Of a stretch of DNA of 64,000 bases, positions 1-6,800 are shown in pieces. The notes below the pieces were generated by a model, which did not search any database, was not told the DNA's origin, and saw only the letters and a program-made list of their open reading frames with translations. The position numbers were made by a program, and so were the translations under genes. The DNA comes from an uncultured Prevotellaceae bacterium (GTDB taxonomy: Bacteria > Bacteroidota > Bacteroidia > Bacteroidales > Bacteroidaceae): positions 24,909 through 88,908 of the forward strand of contig CAMVLT010000010.1 of NCBI GenBank assembly GCA_947168395.1, in the 5' to 3' direction. Each line of letters begins with the position of its first letter. Within the stretch, counting starts at the first letter, position 1.

Positions 1-381
1 ACCGTCACCAGTCAGGACGGAAGTGTGCAGTTTGTTGGCACCTATGCTCCTGAGACACTGATACCCAACACCACCGGCAACCTCTACATGGGCAACGATG
101 ACAAACTGCTCATCCCCACCGACAACAAAGAGATCAGTCCGTTCAATGCCTACTTCCTTGTCGACATTGGCAACGGTCTCGGAAGACCCGGCGACTCGAG
201 TGTCAAGAAGATTGTGATGAACATCTCTGACGGCGAATACGTGGTGCGTGTCATCAGCATTGACATGCCGGTAGCCATTCAAGACGGTGCATGGCACGAC
301 CTGCAGGGCAGAAAGTACACCGACACACCTACACAAAGCGGCATATACATCATGGATGGCCGCAAGATCATGATCAAATAA
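1..381 (+). CDS. C-terminal end of a secreted protein (5' end outside window)
   Basis: The reading frame is open from the first base, so only the last 126 residues are seen; the GTG at 25 is internal. The family cannot be named from this fragment. The tail (HDLQGRK...GIYIMDGRKIMIK) matches the end of four other secreted proteins in this window: a short LQG-like strand, a GxYI turn, then a basic (D/N)GRK/GKK end. Such tails are common on exported Prevotella proteins, so this is probably a surface or secreted protein. Its TAA stop overlaps the ATG of the next gene by one base, which suggests translational coupling. Confidence 0.7.
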   Translation, partial: TVTSQDGSVQFVGTYAPETLIPNTTGNLYMGNDDKLLIPTDNKEISPFNAYFLVDIGNGLGRPGDSSVKKIVMNISDGEYVVRVISIDMPVAIQDGAWHDLQGRKYTDTPTQSGIYIMDGRKIMIK

Positions 382-1679
382 TGGAACTACTATTACACTA
401 TACTTGGAAGCACAAGATGCTGCCGCTCCACGAGCTGACGACCACTGACGGGCGGCTGGTGGAAGTCATCGATGCGGGGTTGCACAACCACAACGCTGGC
501 CCCGACTTCTTTAACGCCAAGGTGAAGATTGGCGGCACGTTATGGGTTGGCAACGTCGAGATTCACGACCGTGCCTCGGACTGGTATCAGCATGGGCATG
601 ACAAAGACCCACACTATGACAACGTGGTGCTCCACGTCTGCGAGACGATAGACACCGACGTCACCAACTCCTGTGGTCAGTACATCCCGCAGCTACAGCT
701 CAGTGTGCCCCAGCATGTCAGTGAGCACTACGAGGAACTGCTCAAGACCGACCATTATCCACCGTGCTACCGTATCATCCCTGACCTCACGCGGCTGATG
801 GTTCATTCGTGGATGGCTGCCTTACAGACAGAGAGACTGGAACGCAAGACCGAGGACATACGCCGACGGGCCGAGCAGTGCGGAGGTTCGTGGGAGGATG
901 CCTACTTCGTGACGCTGGCCCGCAACTACGGCTTCGGCATCAACAGCGACACCTTCGAGCAATGGGCCTTGAACGTACCGTTGCAAGCCGTGGGCCACCA
1001 CCGCGACGACCTCTTTCAGGTGGAGGCCATCTTCATGGGGCAAGCCGGTCTCCTGGAGCTTAACACCATACCCGCCCATTATCAGCGGGATGCCCTCAAC
1101 GACGGTTACTTTGCCAAACTGCGGAACGAGTATCAATACCTGGCCCATAAGTTCGGCATGCAGCCGATGGATGCCTCGCTGTGGAACTTTCTCCGCCTCA
1201 GGCCCCAGAACTTTCCGCACATCCGACTGTCGCAGTTGGCCAACCTATACTATCAGCGCAAGGCGGGACTCAGCGAACTCCTGGAATGTAAGACGGTAGA
1301 ACAGTTGAAACAGCTGCTCTCGTCGCACGTCACCCCTTATTGGGAAACCCACTACACCTTCGGTTCGCTCAGTGCCAAGAACGAGAAGCACCTCAGTTAC
1401 GGTTCCCTCAACCTTCTGCTCATCAACACCGCCATCCCGATGTTCTTTGCCGTAGGCCGTCATCGTCATAAGGAAGAACTCTGTGACCGTGCCTTCGACC
1501 TCTTAGAACAGCTGAAGCCCGAAAACAATTACATCATCCGAATGTGGCAGCAGTGCGGCCTACCCGTCCAGTCTGCCGGCGATTCCCAGGCCCTCATCCA
1601 GCTGAAAAAGGAATATTGCGACCGGCGCGACTGCCTCCGCTGCCGTATAGGATACGAATACCTGAAACGAGGGCTTTAG
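381..1679 (+). CDS. DUF2851 family protein
   Basis: This 432-residue cytoplasmic protein has no signal peptide or membrane segment. It matches DUF2851, a Bacteroidetes family of unknown function. Family-like features are the N-terminal LHYTWKHKMLP, the motif HNAGPDFFNA near residue 35, the GNVEIH segment, and a C-terminal cysteine cluster (C-x4-C-x2-C, in EYCDRRDCLRCRIG) that could bind a metal or Fe-S centre. The frame is open further upstream to 291, but the ATG at 381 overlaps the previous stop by one base and starts at the family's usual N-terminus. No catalytic function can be assigned. A hairpin follows at 1684-1728. Confidence 0.85.
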   Translation: MELLLHYTWKHKMLPLHELTTTDGRLVEVIDAGLHNHNAGPDFFNAKVKIGGTLWVGNVEIHDRASDWYQHGHDKDPHYDNVVLHVCETIDTDVTNSCGQYIPQLQLSVPQHVSEHYEELLKTDHYPPCYRIIPDLTRLMVHSWMAALQTERLERKTEDIRRRAEQCGGSWEDAYFVTLARNYGFGINSDTFEQWALNVPLQAVGHHRDDLFQVEAIFMGQAGLLELNTIPAHYQRDALNDGYFAKLRNEYQYLAHKFGMQPMDASLWNFLRLRPQNFPHIRLSQLANLYYQRKAGLSELLECKTVEQLKQLLSSHVTPYWETHYTFGSLSAKNEKHLSYGSLNLLLINTAIPMFFAVGRHRHKEELCDRAFDLLEQLKPENNYIIRMWQQCGLPVQSAGDSQALIQLKKEYCDRRDCLRCRIGYEYLKRGL

Positions 1680-1683
1680 TCCA

Positions 1684-1728
1684 AAGCACCTGCCACTGCC
1701 TTTCTTGGGGGTGTAGGGGCAGGTGCTT
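1684..1728. other. 11-bp stem hairpin between convergent genes
   Basis: AAGCACCTGCC (1684-1694) pairs perfectly with GGCAGGTGCTT (1718-1728). It lies between the ends of the DUF2851 gene (+) and a 35-residue membrane protein gene (-). It lacks a clean T-tract on either strand, so its role as a terminator is only likely. Its arms resemble those of the hairpin at 1979-2020. Confidence 0.5.
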
Positions 1729-1757
1729 CGGTGGTCAGTTGTTGGGCGGAAGGGTAG

Positions 1758-1865
1758 CTATGCTATATGCTTATCTTTCCATTCCAATAGTTTAATGAAA
1801 AGGAAACCGGCAGCAATAATAATTGCCACCATTGCATAGATAATAAAAGGATTCATTGTGTTCAT
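1758..1865 (-). CDS. Small single-pass membrane protein, 35 aa
   Basis: The minus-strand frame ATG(1865)...TAG(1758) encodes 35 residues: a short polar start (MNTMNP), a hydrophobic stretch of about 20 residues (FIIYAMVAIIIAAGFLFIKL) and a charged tail (EWKDKHIA). That is the layout of a single transmembrane helix. I do not recognise the family. It has its own promoter (1894-1926), with -7 TACCTTTGC and TTTG 20 bases upstream. Between promoter and ATG lies a six-codon ORF (MKKEFG) ending two bases before the start, perhaps a leader peptide. Two further tiny membrane-protein genes lie just upstream. Too short for gene finders; coding status is inferred from composition and promoter. Confidence 0.55.
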   Translation of the reverse strand: MNTMNPFIIYAMVAIIIAAGFLFIKLLEWKDKHIA

Positions 1866-1893
1866 TTCTTAACCAAATTCTTTCTTCATGTTG

Positions 1894-1926
1894 GCAAAGG
1901 TAAGAACTTTTTCCGTAACTTCCAAA
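1894..1926 (-). promoter_or_regulatory. Bacteroidetes-type promoter for the 35-aa gene
   Basis: On the minus strand, TTTG (1923-1926) is followed after 20 bases by TACCTTTGC (1894-1902), fitting the Bacteroidetes primary-sigma consensus. The predicted RNA starts about 20 bases before the ATG at 1865. Confidence 0.6.
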
Positions 1927-1978
1927 TTTTATTGCAATTGTTTATTATTGAGGCGCGATGGGAGGGACGGAAACCGCC

Positions 1979-2020
1979 GAAGCACGTGGGCGGCGATTAG
2001 TTCGCTGCACCACGTGCTTC
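1979..2020. other. Strong hairpin downstream of the 33/36-aa gene pair
   Basis: GAAGCACGTGG (1979-1989) and CCACGTGCTTC (2010-2020) form a perfect 11-bp stem that extends further with one mismatch. It sits 27 bases past the stop of the 33-residue gene and before the promoter of the 35-residue gene, so it may end the upstream transcript. No T-tract follows on the minus strand. Confidence 0.5.
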
Positions 2021-2046
2021 AGCGGCCAGTCAAGTTGGACTATCAA

Positions 2047-2148
2047 TCACTCTTCCATGTGGGAGATGCGATGAGTCATTCTTAGGGCAAAGACACCGAT
2101 TAATATGCCAATTACACCCCATGCTACTAAGAAATAAATAAAATCCAT
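2047..2148 (-). CDS. Small single-pass membrane protein, 33 aa
   Basis: ATG(2148)...TGA(2047) encodes 33 residues. The hydrophobic N-terminal helix (MDFIYFLVAWGVIGILIGVF) is followed by a basic then acidic tail (ALRMTHRISHMEE). It is preceded by a full Shine-Dalgarno, AAGGAGG, nine bases before the ATG, which is rare in Bacteroidales and strong support for translation. The start lies one base after the stop of the 36-residue gene, whose last codons contain this ribosome-binding site, so the two are coupled. I do not recognise the family. It could be an accessory subunit of a membrane complex, but nothing nearby shows which. Confidence 0.65.
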   Translation of the reverse strand: MDFIYFLVAWGVIGILIGVFALRMTHRISHMEE

Positions 2149-2149
2149 T

Positions 2150-2260
2150 TCAATTATCCTCCTTATTATTTGACATTATTATTAAACCTACTAAAGCGAA
2201 AACGATAACGACCAGACTCCCCGTCAGAAAAAGCAAACGATGATCAATATTCTCATCCAT
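2150..2260 (-). CDS. Small single-pass membrane protein, 36 aa
   Basis: ATG(2260)...TGA(2150) encodes 36 residues: a charged start (MDENIDHR), one hydrophobic helix (LLFLTGSLVVIVFALVGLII) and a polar end (MSNNKEDN). It is the first gene of a two-gene unit; its last codons (AAG GAG GAT) double as the ribosome-binding site of the 33-residue gene. The promoter in the repeat at 2337-2480 (-7 at 2342-2350) points at it with a leader of about 75 bases. The family is unknown. Confidence 0.6.
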   Translation of the reverse strand: MDENIDHRLLFLTGSLVVIVFALVGLIIMSNNKEDN

Positions 2261-2336
2261 AATACCTGCAATGATGACTCCTGCAAATACAAGCTCAGGC
2301 TTCTGAGGCTTTGATTTTTCTCTTCTTTACGTCATT

Positions 2337-2480
2337 ACGCCGCAAAGATACGAACTTTTATTGAAACGGCCAAAAGTTTCGGGCCGAAAAACGGTGACGG
2401 CTTCTCGAATAATGCGCTTCGAGAGGCCGTCACTATAATTATTGTTGTTAGGGCGGAAGGGTGGTTACTTCCACATGCTG
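2337..2480. repeat. Direct repeat, copy 1 (144 bp), downstream of the Rpn gene
   Basis: This matches 3537-3680 with four differences (2352, 2444, 2450, 2454), exactly 1200 bp apart. Read on the minus strand it holds the last codons of a peptide gene (MWK-stop), a 16-bp hairpin (2393-2432 region) followed by a T-run, and a promoter (TTTTGG, 19 bases, TATCTTTGC at 2342-2350). Here the MWK end is a remnant without a start: the upstream sequence is the end of the Rpn gene. The promoter serves the 36/33-residue membrane protein pair. Confidence 0.85.
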
Positions 2481-2513
2481 GCTTCTGTTTCGTCTTGCGC
2501 GTACCTAATTCTA

Positions 2514-3512
2514 TTATAGAGCAGCAACTTCATCGGTGGTGAGGTCGATTGCCTTGGCGATGTCCTCAATGCTAAGGCCCATTGCTTTCAGGTTGTGGGC
2601 AACGGCAAGAGATTTTTTGCGTTCTCCCTCGGCAAGGCCCTCAGCCCGACCCTCAGCCCGACCCTCTGCCCGACCCTCGGCACGACCCTCAGCCCGACCC
2701 TCAGCCCGACCCTCGGCGCGACCCTCGGCGCGACCCTCGGCGCGACCCTCGGCGCGACCCTCGGCAACAGCCGTTTCGTAGACATCCTTGGCAGCGTGGA
2801 CGCTGACCATATAGTCCTCGTAGGCACGGCGCTCGGCGGCACTCATTTTCATGTAGTCCAGCTTCTCCCGTGCTTCCTGCAAGCCGGGGGTCTGCGTATC
2901 GTCCCTGATGACGCCGTCCTTCAGATAGGCCATCCAGTCCTCAATAGGAGTCTTGGCTACGGCGTTGAACTGGTTGACACGCAGAAGGAAGTATTCAGGG
3001 AACACTTCTTCTGGGGACACAACCCAAGGAGCCGACTCCTTGACGAAGTTCTCCTCCCGTTGGTTGAACTGCAGGATGGAGTCAGGCTTTGTCATGCCTT
3101 TGAATGTCGTCACACCGTGGTAGATATAGTCCTCTCCGCTGCCCAGGTCGAAGTAGAGCACACTGATGGAGTACACTTTCTTGATGTTATCGTAATCCTG
3201 TGCTATCTTCAGCTGCTCAATGACGGCCTTTGAGGTACCATACAGAATGCGTTGCATGAAGTGGGCCTCACGTGCCAGCTGCACCTCCACAATGATTATT
3301 TCGCCGTCGCTGGTTTTCGCCTTCACGTCCACACGGTTCGACTTGTCCTCACGTGAGTCGCGATTGCTTTCACTTTCCAGAATCTCAACAATAGTTATCT
3401 TATCACCCAATAGCACAGTCATCAGTCCTTCGAGAACACCGAAGTTAGCCTTGTCACGCAGTATGCGTTTGATAGCCCAGTCAAAGCGGATGAAGTCATT
3501 ATTGTTTGCCAT
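2514..3512 (-). CDS. Rpn-family PD-(D/E)XK nuclease / putative transposase
   Basis: This 332-residue protein fits the Rpn/PDDEXK_2 family: DFIRFDWAIKRILRDKANFGVLEG at the start, then a nuclease core RVDVKAKTSDGEIIIVEVQ (about residues 61-79) with the Asp and the E-x-Q active-site pattern. Rpn proteins are DNA endonucleases that raise RecA-independent recombination. The C-terminal third has ten copies of the four-residue unit AEGR, then a helical end. The gene sits alone between two 144-bp direct repeats. Its promoter (-7 at 3542-3550, TTTTGG at 3570-3575) lies inside the upstream repeat. There are no terminal inverted repeats, so it is not a typical insertion sequence. Confidence 0.85.
   Translation of the reverse strand: MANNNDFIRFDWAIKRILRDKANFGVLEGLMTVLLGDKITIVEILESESNRDSREDKSNRVDVKAKTSDGEIIIVEVQLAREAHFMQRILYGTSKAVIEQLKIAQDYDNIKKVYSISVLYFDLGSGEDYIYHGVTTFKGMTKPDSILQFNQREENFVKESAPWVVSPEEVFPEYFLLRVNQFNAVAKTPIEDWMAYLKDGVIRDDTQTPGLQEAREKLDYMKMSAAERRAYEDYMVSVHAAKDVYETAVAEGRAEGRAEGRAEGRAEGRAEGRAEGRAEGRAEGRAEGRAEGLAEGERKKSLAVAHNLKAMGLSIEDIAKAIDLTTDEVAAL
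2639..2766 (-). repeat. 12-bp tandem repeat coding for (AEGR)10
   Basis: About ten copies of a 12-base unit lie in frame in the Rpn gene. Two sequence variants (gcccgaccctca and gcgcgaccctcg types) are arranged in blocks, which points to slippage or unequal recombination. Because the unit is four codons, copy change would keep the frame. Confidence 0.85.
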
Positions 3513-3536
3513 AATATTCCTTATTCTATAATATCA

Positions 3537-3680
3537 ACGCCGCAAAGATACAAACTTTTATTGAAACGGCCAAAAGTTTCGGGCCGAAAAACGGTGACGG
3601 CTTCTCGAATAATGCGCTTCGAGAGGCCGTCACTATAATTATTTTTGTTGGGGTGGAAGGGTGGTTACTTCCACATGCTG
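3537..3680. repeat. Direct repeat, copy 2 (144 bp), upstream of the Rpn gene
   Basis: This is the partner of 2337-2480. Its right end contains the true 3' end of the 58-residue peptide gene (stop 3665-3667), then on the minus strand a 16-bp stem hairpin with T-run (terminator) and the promoter that drives the Rpn gene. The piece just past the stop (CCCTTCCRCCC-AACAA) recurs a third time after the stop of the 35-residue gene (about 1737-1757). Confidence 0.85.
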
Positions 3681-3841
3681 TCTTCTTCCTCGTCGTCCCA
3701 GTCAAATCCTTCAGTCTCTCTTGAAAGCTGAATTCTTCGGTCACCGAGTTTCACTCCCGTTTGTTCACCAGAGAGGGCGAGTGGTTTTACGGGGAGCATG
3801 TTAATTGCTTTGACCGTTGGCTTGATATATATCTTCTTCAT
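3665..3841 (-). CDS. Small acidic-tailed peptide, 58 aa
   Basis: ATG(3841)...TAA(3665) encodes MKKIYIKPTVKAINM..., a basic start, and an acidic end with tryptophans (GFDWDDEEEDSMWK). Small Bacteroidales proteins opening MKK-x-Y-x-KP and ending in an acidic Trp-containing tail are frequent and uncharacterised; I know of no proven function. It follows the 1908-residue secreted protein gene by 29 bases, so it is probably the last gene of that transcript, and it is followed by the hairpin terminator of the 144-bp repeat. A second small gene of similar style lies at 45941-46057. Confidence 0.65.
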   Translation of the reverse strand: MKKIYIKPTVKAINMLPVKPLALSGEQTGVKLGDRRIQLSRETEGFDWDDEEEDSMWK

Positions 3842-3870
3842 ATTCTATTCTTATTATCAGGTTAGACCAT

Positions 3871-6800
3871 TTATTTCACATAGACCTTTCTGCCGTTACG
3901 GATGTAGAGACCCTTACCAGGATTGTCAATACGGACGCCTTGCAGGGTGTAGTAAGCATCATTTTCCATTTCTTGCATACCAGCCATAGGCATCTGAATG
4001 TCCGTCTGGTCACCATCGAAATCAATAAAGAAGACCGCTCTCGCTGAGCTACTACCCTCTAATCCTTGGTGTACAGCCAAAGCGGATGGCAGCTGCAAAT
4101 AGGCAGAATTCGGATACAGTTCTTGATCTGTATAAGTTGAACCTTCTACAACGGTACCGCTCTTGAATAAAAGATAGTAACCAAGTCCAGAAACAGTTGT
4201 ACCAGCCGTCGGTGTTCCATTTTCCATCGTTACATTATATCCACCCTTCGCCAGAATGTAATTATACCTCAGGTCACTTCCACTTCCTGATGTCTGGCCA
4301 ACTGTCACGCCAGTTGTGGTTACGCCTTTTAATAAGTTCTCACTTATAGAAGAAGTACTTCGGTCGACATCTGTTGTGAAGAGTGCCCAATTAGAATTAT
4401 CTGTTGTAACCCCACTACCCATCATCACTCCTTCACCAGTATGGGCATAGTCGACAGGTTGTTTTGTTACATTTGTCCCGTCAACACCCGTTATGATGTA
4501 TGCCGTTTGGATTGCACCACTGATGTCGCTATTGACGCCGAACGTACTGGCAAGCGTAAAGTCAAGTGGATAATTACGAGCCTCGGTAGCAAATCCTGCA
4601 TCGGTTATTTCCTTCGTATCTACTGAAACGGCAACTTGGTTGATGGTCATATTGTTAAAAACCAACTCAACATCACTACTCGAACCTGCAATCTCGTAGA
4701 CCTTGACATCGCTTACGGTACGAGTCGCGCTCAGTGGGCTTTCAGCACCAGAGATTTTTACAGTACCATCACCAGTAGCAGCGACATAGACTTTTTGTCC
4801 CGTTGCAACAGAGGGCACTACAATGGTGTTGTTCTTTGCTCCGATTTGAAGTCCTTGTCCTCCATCTCCAGCCTTGAAGGTGACGGAGTTGTCTTCGCTG
4901 CTGGTCAAGTCTTGGGGTATAATCCCCAGACCGTCCAACTCAGGAATGGCATTACCATCTGTTTGGTTAATTGTCGACTTGTAGTTCCAAGACATGAGGT
5001 TCTCGGGGTTGCCAATCTTCAGCGTAAAATCCTTATTGTTGTTACTTGCTAACCAATAGGAATTATGGGTTTCATCACCTCCTGTCAGACCAGCATCTGT
5101 CGTCAGGTTCGAAACGGTAGCATTGCCAGTATCCGTCGTCACGTGCTTCATGTTCCAAGTGTGAGGATATGTCTGCTGGTTGTAGCCATATTCATAAACT
5201 TTGATAACATATTCGTTTTTGTCGAGCAAATAATCTGTGCCATTCGAAGCTCTTACCTTGCCTTCCTGTACCACAGTAAAGCGACCGTGACCACTGGTAG
5301 TACCTGATGTGTTGCCACCGTGTACTGTCAGGGTCTTGTTATCGCCGCCTATCGTACAATTCGTGCTGTTCAGTGTACCAGTACGGGTTCCATCTTTAAT
5401 TCGATACGTTATCGACGTATTACTTTGGCTGAGGATTCTGCCGTATGCGGTAGAGTATTCTTCAACGATGTCATCGCCATGATCCTTCTTGTGGATGAAT
5501 GCCAAGGCTGATCCTCTGGAACCAGCGCTGGCTGTAGCGTCCACTGTCTGAAGTCGTAGGTCGGTGGGGATAAAGACGTTGGCTACATCAACTTCGTAGA
5601 TATTTGCCCAACCATCCTGACTCAACGTGAAAGTTACGTCGCCATCTGCTGCAACGATGAACTCATGGTAGCCCGTACCGCCCTTGTCGCTTACACGGCC
5701 ACCAGCACCAATAGTGAATGTTGTATTGATAGAATTATTATTCAGGTCATTCAGATTGCTGACCGCCATCAGGTCACCTTTGTTCTCCGAATAGCGCGAC
5801 CATTTGACGCGGACATACTGCCCTGCTTTCAAATTAGGTATGGTCATACTGGTGCCGTTGGATATGGTCACGTAATGGTTGTCTGTCAGCGAGGTGGGGT
5901 CATGTGTCAGTTTCGCTTCCAATGTCGAAACACCTGAAGGTTCTGCTGTAGTCGTACCGAAATTCTGGGCATTAGCTTTGAAAAGCAGACCTGCTGTCTT
6001 ATCAATGTAACGGGCGTTGTCGCCGTTGATACCAATGCCGTTACTTCTTACTGGCACGTTGATATAAGTCAGCGCTCGTGTCTGATTGTCGTATAAGCGC
6101 ACCTTATAATAAGTTTTCCAGTCCGTTGCATTTTTATTCAGTTCTTCTTTTGACTCAATCTCGGAAGCATCATTGAATTTCCACGTAATGCGATTGGTTG
6201 AGCCTGACGGCACAGTATAAGGAACTGTTATCGCATAATAGGTTTTATATGTCGAATATGTGGCTGTTACAATATAGGTGCCTGGTTCAGAGAGTGGTAT
6301 GCCAGTAATAGCACCTGTTTCAGAATTAATCATAGAATTCTTATCGATATCGCTTCCATCATTACCCTTGAACCTCATTGAATAGGTGACACCTGACGAA
6401 TGGTTACCTACCTGTTGCTGATAGTTCACAGTTGTAGCCCCAGAAGCTACAGCTATATGGGTAACTTCTGATGCACTCGTTCCAGTGCTGCCTATCACCA
6501 CAGCCTTATTCGCAAACGCAAAGTTCGTGGAATAAGTAAAACCGTGCAAATAGAACACTTGACGTTCGCTACCGTTTGTCAGGTTATTATTGCCATAAAG
6601 ATAATAAGTGTGTCCTGCTCTCAGAGATATTTTCTGATATTCATCATCTTTAGCTTGATTCCCAGTGAACTCAAGTTCCTTGACAATGGGATAGCTCGTA
6701 TAGGTCTTGTCGTTGGTGAACTTGAAACCATAAAAGCCCAATTTAGAGCCTGAGCAGAAAATCTTGTAGCTCTTGTTGGCCTTAACGTCGAATGTAAAAG

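Noticed and set aside
2639..2766. CRISPR-like array
   Set aside because: Units are 12 bases, contiguous without spacers and in frame as AEGR.
2514..3680. Classical insertion sequence around the Rpn gene
   Set aside because: No terminal inverted repeats and no DDE or HUH transposase; the flanks are long direct repeats with genic content.
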